From: Clostridia bacterium
GTDB lineage: Bacteria > Bacillota > Clostridia > Lachnospirales > Lachnospiraceae
Length of the DNA: 64,000 nt
Direction: 5' to 3'
Assembly (NCBI GenBank): GCA_910576325.1
Contig: CAJTIM010000002.1
Location: forward strand, 272,833-336,832
The notes below the pieces were generated by a model. The model worked only from the letters and a program-made list of their open reading frames with translations. It was not told the origin of the DNA and made no database searches. Below are positions 8,693 through 16,393 of the stretch, piece by piece (within the stretch, counting starts at the first letter, position 1; the number at the start of each line of letters is the position of its first letter). The position numbers and the translations under genes were made by a program.

Positions 8693-9618
8693 AGAAGAAA
8701 GTAGTAGTATTTGGAAGCTTTGTGGTGGATCTGACAGGAAGAACCCCACGTCTGCCGATACCGGGGGAGACCGTGATGGGAAGCTCCTTTGCCATGGGAC
8801 CCGGAGGTAAGGGCTCCAATCAGGCAGTAGCAGCACACCGGGCCGGTGCGGATATAACCTTGGTGACCAAGGTAGGCAGAGACGTGTTCGGGACCGTTGC
8901 CACGGATTTTTATAAAAAGGAAGGTATGGATACTTCCTATGTATTTGAAGATGAAAAAAAGGAGACCGGCTGCGCTCTGATTTCCGTAGACGAGAATACG
9001 GCGCAGAATGAAATTGTGGTCATCAGCGGAGCCTGCGGCAATATTACATCGGAGGATGTGGAGAGGAGCCGTTCGCTGATTGAATCGGCAGGAATTCTGC
9101 TTCTTCAGCTGGAGATTAACTTTGATGCCCTTTGCAAAGTAGTTGAGATTGCTCACGGGGCCGGAGTGACCATTGTTCTCAATCCGGCACCTGCGGCGCA
9201 GCTTCCGGATGATGTGCTTCGCAGGATTGATATTGTGACGCCCAACGAGACAGAGGCTCAGGTGCTGACAGGCGTGAAGATTGAGAATCAGGCGGACGCC
9301 GAGAGGGCGGCGAAGGTCTTTATGGACAAAGGGGTGAAGGAGGTTGTTATTACATTGGGTTCTCTGGGCGCCTTTGCCATGAATCAGGAAAAGAGTGAGC
9401 TGGTAAAGCGGCTGAGCGTAGAAGCCATTGATACAACAGGAGCCGGAGATGCATTTAACGGAGGCTTTGTTATGGCGCTTGCGGAGGGTAAGGATCTTTT
9501 TACCGCCCTGCGCTACGGAAATGTGACGGGCGCCCTCTCCGTGACAAAGCTTGGCACGGCGCCGTCCATGCCTTTGCGGGAGGATATTGATGCTATGTAT
9601 GAAAAGGCTTACGGCTGA
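8689..9618 (+). CDS. Ribokinase-family sugar kinase 1
   Basis: A 309-residue PfkB/ribokinase protein. The N-terminal sugar-binding signature GPGGKGSNQAVAAHRAGAD and the ATP-site signature DTTGAGDAFNGGF, with its catalytic Asp, are both intact, and VLNPAPAAQLP and TPNETEAQVL are typical of ribokinase proper. It would phosphorylate a free pentose or deoxypentose at the 5-position. Its start overlaps the stop of the DUF4432 gene by four bases, so the pair is translationally coupled. A second kinase of the same family is encoded 1 kb downstream in the same operon, which suggests two different sugars or two steps. Confidence 0.9.
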   Translation: MKKKVVVFGSFVVDLTGRTPRLPIPGETVMGSSFAMGPGGKGSNQAVAAHRAGADITLVTKVGRDVFGTVATDFYKKEGMDTSYVFEDEKKETGCALISVDENTAQNEIVVISGACGNITSEDVERSRSLIESAGILLLQLEINFDALCKVVEIAHGAGVTIVLNPAPAAQLPDDVLRRIDIVTPNETEAQVLTGVKIENQADAERAAKVFMDKGVKEVVITLGSLGAFAMNQEKSELVKRLSVEAIDTTGAGDAFNGGFVMALAEGKDLFTALRYGNVTGALSVTKLGTAPSMPLREDIDAMYEKAYG

Positions 9619-9657
9619 GCCTTTGGGATGTATGTTAGTAGATAGGAGGAGCAGTTT

Positions 9658-10164
9658 ATGGAGACATATCCATTGGGAGTAAGACGGGATGGTTCTTACT
9701 ATACCCGTATCGAATGGGCAAGCCATACGGAGTCGGATCCGACCTTCTGGGTGGTAAATCTGATTCGGGATGATTTGGAGCGCAACGGAGGAACCTGGGG
9801 CGCGAACACACCGGGACCGGCTACGGTGGTATTGAGTTTTTTCGGAGAAACACAGAGGATTAGCAAAATTCGGATTTTCCGAAATGTGGGACTGGACATC
9901 AGCATTTTGGAGGAGCTGGCCAAGGCCATTGATATCTATATCAGCGACACGGACGAGCCCAGAAGGCTGCGCCGTCAGGAAGACAGGATTGACGACGTAC
10001 CCTGGAAGCTGGTGAAGCATGTGGAGATGGAAAAAGCGGAAGGCTGGCAGGAAATACTGCTGGATGAGCCGGTAGAGGCGAGATTTGTGCGCTTTGATCT
10101 TCTGGAAAATCATGGGACGCCGATTCCATGGACAGAGACAAGCGAGATTAAAATGTATCCATAA
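9658..10164 (+). CDS. F5/8-type C (discoidin-like) domain protein, intracellular
   Basis: This 168-residue protein has no signal peptide or membrane segment. Its pattern of short beta strands (YYTRIEWASHT, TVVLSFFGETQRISKIRIFRN, IDIYISD, EARFVRFDLLENHG) resembles the jelly-roll galactose-binding domain of the F5/8 type C (discoidin) class, in which loops at one end bind sugars. Such domains are usually attached to secreted glycosidases, so a free-standing cytoplasmic copy within a sugar operon is unusual. It may bind the sugar or a sugar phosphate, or be an uncharacterised isomerase or epimerase. The ribosome site is a clear ATAGGAGGAG. Fold assignment by eye is moderate. Confidence 0.6.
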   Translation: METYPLGVRRDGSYYTRIEWASHTESDPTFWVVNLIRDDLERNGGTWGANTPGPATVVLSFFGETQRISKIRIFRNVGLDISILEELAKAIDIYISDTDEPRRLRRQEDRIDDVPWKLVKHVEMEKAEGWQEILLDEPVEARFVRFDLLENHGTPIPWTETSEIKMYP

Positions 10165-10192
10165 TATTACGGCACCGGAATAGGAGAAAAAG

Positions 10193-10636
10193 ATGGAAAA
10201 GAAAAAATGGTCATTTGTAAATGCGGAGAACGTAGTTCCCTTTGTCTGTGATGAAACTTACAGTTCCAAGCAACTCACAGGCGATGAACTGGCCGGATTT
10301 CCGGTTATCAACATCAATGAAGGAACCTTAAAGGGCGGCTGCCGAACCGGCGGTGGGGCCCATGAGGAGACGGAGATATATTACATTGTGGAAGGAACGG
10401 GCTATGTTTGGCTGGACGAGGATCGGGTCCCGGTAAAGCCGGGTGATATCATTATTATTCCGCCTCATGTATTCCACTGGATTGACAATACCATGAATGA
10501 TGCGGAATTCAAGCTGTTTACCCTTTGGCCCAAGCAGGAGCAGAATGAGGTATACTTTGTCCGCAGGGAAGCATGGGGGACTTCCATGAAATATCAGGAT
10601 GAGGATTACCTGAAAAAGAGGATGGAGCAAGAATGA
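10193..10636 (+). CDS. Cupin-domain protein
   Basis: A 147-residue single cupin. The first cupin motif is GGGAHEETEIYYIVEGTGYV, with the metal-binding His and Glu residues, and the second is PGDIIIIPPHVFHWIDN with its His. Small cupins of this sort often are sugar isomerases or epimerases, or bind metal in sugar-acid metabolism. The protein lies between the discoidin-like protein and the second kinase, overlapping the latter by four bases (ATGA), so it belongs to the same pathway. No specific substrate can be inferred. Confidence 0.85.
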   Translation: MEKKKWSFVNAENVVPFVCDETYSSKQLTGDELAGFPVININEGTLKGGCRTGGGAHEETEIYYIVEGTGYVWLDEDRVPVKPGDIIIIPPHVFHWIDNTMNDAEFKLFTLWPKQEQNEVYFVRREAWGTSMKYQDEDYLKKRMEQE

Positions 10637-11565
10637 AGATTGCAGTATTGGGCGATTTGTTGTATGATTGTTTTATCTGGGCAGACAGGCTTCCCCGTAA
10701 GGGAGAGACGGTGACAGGCTTTCGGAACGGATTTTTTGCAGGAGGAAAGGGCGGCAATCAGGCGGTACAGGCAGCCAGATTGGGAGCCGAGGTTCATATG
10801 ATCGGCAAGGTTGGCCAGGATGAGCGGGGCCGGTTTCTTGTGGAAAGTCTGCACAAAGAGGGGATCCATACGGAGTATGTTTTCCGGGACGCGTCGGTGG
10901 ATACGGGAACGGACTGCGTGATGATTGATCGGAAGGGCGATAATTTAATTATTGTAGCGCCTTTGGCCAACGAGCAGATTACGGCGGAGGAGATACGAAA
11001 AGCCGCCCCTTTGATCGAAAGCGCCGATATTCTTCTCAGTCAGTTGCAGATTAATGAAGAGGCTGTTACGGAGGCTTTTAAAATTGCCAGGGCGGCCGGC
11101 GTATGTACGGTTCTCAATCCCGCCCCTGCCAGAGAGATGCCGGCGGAATATTATCAGCTGGCGGATTATCTGACGCCCAATGAGACGGAAGCGGAGTTTT
11201 TTACCGGATGCTATCAGGCGGATTTTGAGCCGGAGCTCTGGAGGCGGAGAGTGTCCGAGTGTTTTCGGGAAAAGGGAGTAAGAAATCTGATCGTAACTCT
11301 GGGAGCCCAGGGCGCTTTGTATGCGGGAGAGCAGGGGAGCTGCCGCGTACCGCCTTATAAGGTGGACGCGGTGGATACCACGGCGGCAGGGGATGCCTTT
11401 AACGCAGCGTTCTGCATCCGTCTTGCGGCAGGTGCATCTGTGTGGGAGGCGGTCCGTTATGCAAACGCGGCCGGAGCTATGACAGCGGCGGAGTACGGCT
11501 CCCTGCCATCAATGCCCAAAAAAGAAGCATTGGAATTATTCATTAGGAGGATGGAAGAACAATGA
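10633..11565 (+). CDS. Ribokinase-family sugar kinase 2
   Basis: A 310-residue PfkB kinase, clearly a relative of kinase 1 (both have GGKG.NQAV, VLNPAPA and TPNETEA). The ATP-site signature is DTTAAGDAFNAAF, the variant also found in E. coli ribokinase, so it should be active. It overlaps the cupin gene and the deoC gene by four bases at each end, placing it directly before an aldolase that splits 2-deoxyribose 5-phosphate. That makes it the better candidate of the two for a deoxyribokinase, although this is inference from position. Confidence 0.88.
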   Translation: MKIAVLGDLLYDCFIWADRLPRKGETVTGFRNGFFAGGKGGNQAVQAARLGAEVHMIGKVGQDERGRFLVESLHKEGIHTEYVFRDASVDTGTDCVMIDRKGDNLIIVAPLANEQITAEEIRKAAPLIESADILLSQLQINEEAVTEAFKIARAAGVCTVLNPAPAREMPAEYYQLADYLTPNETEAEFFTGCYQADFEPELWRRRVSECFREKGVRNLIVTLGAQGALYAGEQGSCRVPPYKVDAVDTTAAGDAFNAAFCIRLAAGASVWEAVRYANAAGAMTAAEYGSLPSMPKKEALELFIRRMEEQ

Positions 11566-12236
11566 AAATCAATCGTTATTTTGACCATGCGGTGTTAAAG
11601 CCCAATATGACGGAGCAGGAGGTAAAAGATGCAATTCAGCTGGGAATAGACTATGATGTGTATTCCGTATGCGTAAGACCCTGCGACATTGATTTGGCCG
11701 TTTCTATGTGTAAGGGAACAAACACCCTGGTCAGCTGTGTGCTGGATTTTCCCCATGGAGACAGCTCCGCGGAGGGAAAGGCAGCTCTTGCCGAGCTCTA
11801 TGCGGCAAAGGGAGTAGCCGAAATTGATATGGTAATGAATTATGGTTTTGCCCGTTCCGGAAAATGGGATGAGGTGAAAAGGGGAATTGAAGGCGTTGTA
11901 AAGGCTGCTCAGAAATACAATGTGGGCGTTAAGGTGATCTTTGAGAGCTGTGAGCTGACCGCAGAGGAGGTTAAGAAGGGAACGGAGATTGCCATTGAGG
12001 CGGGCGCTGACTTTGTGAAGACCTCCACAGGCTTCGCCGGTTCCGGTGCAAGCGAGGAGGCGGTTCAGGCCATGCTGGATGCATCGAAGGGTCGGATTAA
12101 GGTAAAACCCTCCGGCGGAATTCGGAACTTTGAAACAGCTAAAAAATACGTGGATATGGGAGCGGATCGCCTGGGTGTAGGCTTTGGTTCAACTCCGGCC
12201 ATCTGTAAGGGGGAGGAATCCACGGAAGCGTATTGA
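11562..12236 (+). CDS. deoC: Deoxyribose-phosphate aldolase
   Basis: A 224-residue class I aldolase that splits 2-deoxy-D-ribose 5-phosphate into glyceraldehyde 3-phosphate and acetaldehyde. The Schiff-base lysine is in VKTSTGF. The other two conserved lysines are visible in GVKVIFES and VKPSGGIR, and the TIM-barrel start DHAVLKP matches the family. The ATG overlaps the kinase stop. Within a sugar-import operon that lacks nucleoside phosphorylases, DeoC suggests growth on free deoxyribose or a related deoxypentose, not nucleoside salvage. DeoC relatives with other substrates exist, so this remains probable. Confidence 0.92.
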   Translation: MKINRYFDHAVLKPNMTEQEVKDAIQLGIDYDVYSVCVRPCDIDLAVSMCKGTNTLVSCVLDFPHGDSSAEGKAALAELYAAKGVAEIDMVMNYGFARSGKWDEVKRGIEGVVKAAQKYNVGVKVIFESCELTAEEVKKGTEIAIEAGADFVKTSTGFAGSGASEEAVQAMLDASKGRIKVKPSGGIRNFETAKKYVDMGADRLGVGFGSTPAICKGEESTEAY

Positions 12237-12256
12237 TATTTGGAAGGAAGAAGTAT

Positions 12257-13042
12257 ATGAGATTTATGGAGCGTGTAGGGAACACGGAGGTGAAGCAGGG
12301 AGAGGCTGCCGTATTTTGGCTGGGGCAGGCGGGGTTTTTGATTAAGACAGCCAAAGGAAAGCAGATAGTTATAGATCCCTATTTTTCCGATTGCGTAGAG
12401 CGTCTGATTCCAGAGGAAGGGCTGGGGTTTAAGCGTCTGATGCCGCCTGTGTGCGGGGCGGAAGAGCTGGATCCGGATGTTTTGATTATATCCCATGAGC
12501 ATAACGACCACTTTGATGTGGATGCCATTGGGGCTCTGGTAAAGGAGAAAACAGCTGTTTATACCAATTGCCAGGTGGCGGAAGAGATGGAGCGTATGGG
12601 CTTTGACAGGTCACGGATTCATGTGATGAAAAAGGGGCTGCCTGTGGAGCTGGAGGAGTTCCGGATTGTTCCGGTAGACTGCGATCACGGTGAGTTGGCT
12701 CCTGAAGCTCTGGGATTTGTTCTTGACTTTGGGTTTTCGAGGCTTTATTATGCAGGTGATACGGCCCTGACGGCGGACCGGCTGAAGACTCCGCTGGAGA
12801 TGAAGCCGGAGGTGGCGATTCTTCCGATTAACGGAGCCTTTGGCAATCTGGACGGGGCGGAGGCAGCGAAGTATGCCGGGATGCTGGAGTGTAAGGTGTG
12901 TATTCCCTGTCACTTTTGGACATTTCCGTTGCACCATGGAGATCCGCAGCAGATCATTGACCGCATCGCTGAGGAAGCGCCGGAGTGTGAGCTGGTTTTG
13001 CTTTGCCAGGGGGAGATGTACCATATGAGGCCGTTTGCGTAA
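12257..13042 (+). CDS. Metallo-beta-lactamase-fold hydrolase (UlaG-like superfamily)
   Basis: A 261-residue metal-dependent hydrolase. The zinc-binding motif HEHNDHFD and later GDTALT and PCHFWTFPLH segments match the COG2220 branch that includes the ascorbate-6-phosphate lactonase UlaG. I chose the ATG at 12257 with GGAAGGAAG six bases upstream; a TTG overlapping the deoC stop at 12233 is the alternative. As last gene of the operon it may open a sugar lactone formed by the dehydrogenases, which would give them a sensible product, but this is inferred. A terminator-like hairpin follows. Confidence 0.82.
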   Translation: MRFMERVGNTEVKQGEAAVFWLGQAGFLIKTAKGKQIVIDPYFSDCVERLIPEEGLGFKRLMPPVCGAEELDPDVLIISHEHNDHFDVDAIGALVKEKTAVYTNCQVAEEMERMGFDRSRIHVMKKGLPVELEEFRIVPVDCDHGELAPEALGFVLDFGFSRLYYAGDTALTADRLKTPLEMKPEVAILPINGAFGNLDGAEAAKYAGMLECKVCIPCHFWTFPLHHGDPQQIIDRIAEEAPECELVLLCQGEMYHMRPFA

Positions 13043-13086
13043 AGACCTTTTTGATAAAATTAATTTGATAATGGGAATGTAATAAC

Positions 13087-13120
13087 ACAGGCAGATAACG
13101 AAATAATGTTATCTGCCTGT
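13087..13120 (+). terminator. Terminator-like hairpin ending the sugar operon
   Basis: A perfect 13-bp stem (ACAGGCAGATAAC, 13087–13099, with 13108–13120) has an 8-base loop. The downstream tract is only weakly T-rich (TGTGTGTTTG), so termination may be inefficient. Confidence 0.7.
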
Positions 13121-13175
13121 TGTGTGTTTGAACAAAATAGGCGGCAATTCAGCAACATCATACAAATCTCACGCT

Positions 13176-13220
13176 TTTAGAGAAAATTTAGAGACGCCTC
13201 TGTTACCATACGGTTATAAT
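13176..13220 (+). promoter_or_regulatory. Promoter with tandem 11-bp-spaced direct repeats
   Basis: A perfect -10 TATAAT lies at 13215–13220, 26 bases before the lipoprotein ATG. No good -35 exists at the right distance. Instead two copies of TTTAGAGA (13176–13183 and 13187–13194) lie one helical turn apart and reach the -35 position. This is the usual geometry for an OmpR-type response regulator acting as activator. Confidence 0.6.
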
Positions 13221-13246
13221 ACAAAAGAAAGACGAGGAGAACGACT

Positions 13247-13849
13247 ATGAAAAAAACCGTAAAAAAGAACATACAAAAGAAGATAACGCTGCTCACTTTA
13301 GCAAGCGTCATGGGTCTGACACTTTTAGGCTGCGGCGGAACGGACAGCGCAGATGCAAAGCCTGCCGCACAGGAGGAACAACAGGAGGAACAGCAAGAGA
13401 ACCCGGACTCCAAAGAAAGCGAAGCGCCTGTAAATGAGGATGAACAATCCGGGAACGCACAGGAAAATACGGATTCGCAGAAGCAGGCAGACAGCACGGG
13501 AACGCAGGATACGGAAAGCCCGACAGGCGAAATCACAGAACTGAGAGACGGGCAGTTCACAATCAAAAAGTTTTACCAAGAGACGGCAGATGACGGAAGC
13601 GAGATTTTGGTTTCTCCGGCGGAAGGAGCTGAGGGAGACGGCGGAACAGATTTTGACAGTATGACCGTACTCTGCGATGAGAACACCCGCATCTATAAGC
13701 GCACCATTCGAGACGGAGGCGCCAGCTATGAGGATTCGGAAAGCTCCTTTGAAAATCTGAAAAAAGGTATGGAGGTGAACCTTAAGGGAAGCTACGAAGG
13801 AGACGCATACCGGGCGTCCGAAGTCCAGATTGTGGACGTTATTCTGTAA
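13247..13849 (+). CDS. Lipoprotein of unknown function
   Basis: A 200-residue protein with a basic signal peptide and lipobox (LLGCGG), hence anchored to the outer face of the membrane. A low-complexity acidic linker rich in Gln, Glu and Asp covers about residues 35–90. The C-terminal 100 residues form a small beta-rich domain with repeated strand patterns (DGQFTIKKF, TRIYKRTI, GMEVNLKGSY, EVQIVDVI) resembling OB-like DUF5666-type domains. I do not recognise a specific function. It is the first gene behind the promoter with tandem repeats and precedes a large solute-binding lipoprotein, so it may be an accessory to that system. Confidence 0.75.
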   Translation: MKKTVKKNIQKKITLLTLASVMGLTLLGCGGTDSADAKPAAQEEQQEEQQENPDSKESEAPVNEDEQSGNAQENTDSQKQADSTGTQDTESPTGEITELRDGQFTIKKFYQETADDGSEILVSPAEGAEGDGGTDFDSMTVLCDENTRIYKRTIRDGGASYEDSESSFENLKKGMEVNLKGSYEGDAYRASEVQIVDVIL

Positions 13850-13866
13850 AGAAAAGTATAGAACCC

Positions 13867-13894
13867 TACCCTTTAAAGCTGCTGCGCAGCGACT
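13867..13894 (+). repeat. Short dispersed repeat, copy 1
   Basis: This 28-base segment (starting TACCCTTTA and ending GCGCAGCGACT) matches 24 of 28 bases of a segment at 47752–47779. Both copies lie just before the ribosome site of a transport gene. The core GCTGCGCAGC is palindromic. Confidence 0.7.
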
Positions 13895-13920
13895 GCAAAC
13901 AGAAAGGAGAAACAGAATAT

Positions 13921-16263
13921 ATGAATAAGAAAAGATTCCGACAAATAACGGCCTGGCTCCTGCTTCTGCTGCTGGCATTTGCCGGCGGATGCGGCAAAGG
14001 AAAAGCCCCCGCCTCCGAATCAGCCTCCCCCTCAGACAATCCGGGGGAAGTAAATACAGAAGGAGAAAAAGAGCAAAGCATGGGCCGCTATCTGGAATAC
14101 CAGATCGAGCTTCCCGAGGAATTTGAGTATGCCGATTCCTGGGGGGCGTCGGCTATACAGACATTGGAAAGCGGAGAAATAGCCTTGCTGGAGGAAAGCA
14201 TGGGATTGTATGTATCCGCAGACAAAGGAAAGACATGGGAGCAGCGCTCTGCTTCCTGGCTGACAGAACTGTCGGCAAAAGAAGCCTATATCCCTCATCT
14301 TGCCTTAGCGCCGGACGGTTCGGCGGCAGCCATTTACTCCGGAGGCGAGGACGAGGTGGAGGAAGAGGAAGGCTACCATCCCCGATATCTTTATGTAGAC
14401 CCGGAAGGCACACAGCACCCAATTCAATATACGGATGAAAATGATACGCTGCATGGGCTTTGGTTTGGAAAAGACAGCAGTCTCTATGGATTCAGCATGC
14501 AGGGAACCGTGTATGAGATCAGCCGGGAGGACGGTTCCGTACAGGAGCTTTGCAAGGTAGACGGTCTCACAGATTATGTAGGTTTCACCAAAAGCTATAT
14601 GGTAATCCTCACAAGCAGAACCATAGAGCTGTATGATCTGGAGGCAAAGACCCTGGCTGCCCGGGACGAAGTGCTTGAAAACTTCATCTCCGAGGAAACA
14701 GGCGAAGCAATCGGCTCCAATGCCGGCAGCCACTGTGTAGTAATGGCTTCCGCAGATGAAGATGTGCTTTACCTTGCTATGAGCAAAGGACTTTACCGCC
14801 ATGTAGTGGGCGGTACCGTCGTGGAACAGATAGCGGATGGAAACATGAATTCTCTTGGAGATCCCCAGATGTACCTTAAGGGTATGATTGCCATGCCCGA
14901 GGATGAATTTATGATCCTGTATAACGGGGCAAAACTCTGCCATTATATATACGACGCCACCGTGCCGGCAGTTCCGGAGGAGCAGCTTACCATCTACAGC
15001 CTGGAGGACGATTATACCATCCGGCAGGCCGTAAGCCTGTATCAGAAAAAGAATCCGGGCATTTATATCCGCTATGAGGTGGGGATGACCGGTGACGACG
15101 GAGTAGTCCGTGAGGACGCCATCAAGAATCTGAATACAAAGATCATGTCAGGAAGCGCCCCGGATCTCATAGTTCTGAACGGTCTTCCGGAGCAGTCCTA
15201 CAAGGAAAAAGGCATTCTTGCGGATCTGACAGAACTGGAAAAGGGCCTGACGGGAGAAAATGCACTGTTCCCCAATCTGGTAGATGCATTTCGTGAGGAC
15301 GGAAAAATCTACTCCCTTCCTGTACGCTTCCGGATACCGCTGGTAATCGGAGATCCGGACACAGTAAAAGGAATCACCGATCTTGCGTCCGTAGCAGATG
15401 CCGTGGAAAAGCTGCGGCAGGAACATCCGCAAGGCTCGATTATACGGCAGATCACGGAAGAACAGGTATTATACACCCTGGGACTCTCCTGCTCCGGCGC
15501 ATGGATCGGCGGGGACGGAAAGCTGGATGAGGCAAAGCTTACGGAATTTCTTACACAGGCAAAACGTGTCTATGAAGCGGAAACCGCAGGCTGGGACAGT
15601 GTGGAATTGAAGGAAATGCAGCAGCGGATGATGAGTCTGTGGAGCGAACTGGACGGCCTTGTGTGGGAGGATTTCAGTGCAAGCGCCTCCGGCGTATCTA
15701 TGGATATTGCTATGGAGGAAAGCTATCTGGGAATCGGCACAACCAAAGGCATGAATGCGGACTTTAATATGATATCCACACTGACGGATCAGGAGAGTGA
15801 TATTGATTATGCAGCCTACTCGGGACAGGTGCCGGACAGCTTCGTACCAGATACCTGCGTTGGAATCTATGCCAATTCCATAGAAAATGAACTGGCTCTG
15901 GACTTTTTTGGTTTCCTGTTCGGAACCGAGCTGCAGGATTTGGATTTACCGGGAGGGCTGCCTATGAATATGGCGTCCTTTGAAAAGCAGAAAATCAACC
16001 CCAATGAGGGAGAGGCGAACTCCAGCATTTCCATAGGAGGCCAAGACGGAACATCCTTCCATCTGGAAATCCTGTGGGTGACAGAAGAGCATTATCAACG
16101 TCTCCGCGGCATCGTAGACGCCGCAAAGACAGCCAGCCGCAGCGACACCATTGTCGAACAGACCGTTCTGGAGATCGGACCCAAGGCATTGAACGGAAGC
16201 CTCAGCGTGGAAGATACGGTGAAGGAAATCGTGAAAAAGGCGGCTATTTATCTGGCAGAGTAG
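13921..16263 (+). CDS. Large two-part extracellular solute-binding lipoprotein
   Basis: A 780-residue lipoprotein with signal peptide and lipobox (FAGGCGK). It is far longer than the 400–450 residues usual for family 1 solute-binding proteins. Residues from about 50 to 350 look like a beta-propeller or sialidase-like region with repeated strand units (SADKGKTWEQR is an Asp-box-like motif). The C-terminal 430 residues carry the true binding-protein signature: TIYSLEDDYTIRQAVSLYQ, KIMSGSAPDLIVLNG and GILADLTEL. It precedes two MalF/MalG-type permeases, so it should deliver an oligosaccharide or similar ligand to them. The propeller may dock on polymers or proteins outside the cell. That fusion is unusual. 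Confidence 0.82.
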   Translation: MNKKRFRQITAWLLLLLLAFAGGCGKGKAPASESASPSDNPGEVNTEGEKEQSMGRYLEYQIELPEEFEYADSWGASAIQTLESGEIALLEESMGLYVSADKGKTWEQRSASWLTELSAKEAYIPHLALAPDGSAAAIYSGGEDEVEEEEGYHPRYLYVDPEGTQHPIQYTDENDTLHGLWFGKDSSLYGFSMQGTVYEISREDGSVQELCKVDGLTDYVGFTKSYMVILTSRTIELYDLEAKTLAARDEVLENFISEETGEAIGSNAGSHCVVMASADEDVLYLAMSKGLYRHVVGGTVVEQIADGNMNSLGDPQMYLKGMIAMPEDEFMILYNGAKLCHYIYDATVPAVPEEQLTIYSLEDDYTIRQAVSLYQKKNPGIYIRYEVGMTGDDGVVREDAIKNLNTKIMSGSAPDLIVLNGLPEQSYKEKGILADLTELEKGLTGENALFPNLVDAFREDGKIYSLPVRFRIPLVIGDPDTVKGITDLASVADAVEKLRQEHPQGSIIRQITEEQVLYTLGLSCSGAWIGGDGKLDEAKLTEFLTQAKRVYEAETAGWDSVELKEMQQRMMSLWSELDGLVWEDFSASASGVSMDIAMEESYLGIGTTKGMNADFNMISTLTDQESDIDYAAYSGQVPDSFVPDTCVGIYANSIENELALDFFGFLFGTELQDLDLPGGLPMNMASFEKQKINPNEGEANSSISIGGQDGTSFHLEILWVTEEHYQRLRGIVDAAKTASRSDTIVEQTVLEIGPKALNGSLSVEDTVKEIVKKAAIYLAE

Positions 16264-16383
16264 ATATACGGAACTAAACAGTATATCTTCATGCAGTACC
16301 CGGATGGATTTACGGACGCATGTATTTTGCGGCCGGAAATTCATCTCCGATACCTGCGTACTGCATGGAGATATACGGAACTA
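16262..16383 (+). promoter_or_regulatory. Intercistronic inverted and direct repeats
   Basis: An 18-bp inverted repeat with one mismatch (16282–16299 and 16358–16375, containing ATGCAGTAC) encloses a 58-base loop. The 15-base AGATATACGGAACTA occurs at both edges (16262–16276 and 16369–16383). Position between binding-protein and permease genes suggests an mRNA-processing or attenuating structure. Confidence 0.65.
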
Positions 16384-16393
16384 CAAATAGGAG

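Noticed and set aside
8428..10113. Long minus-strand open frame of 561 codons
   Set aside because: It lies antisense to the well-supported DUF4432, ribokinase and discoidin-like genes, has no ribosome site, and its translation is Arg/His/Leu-rich with no known motif.
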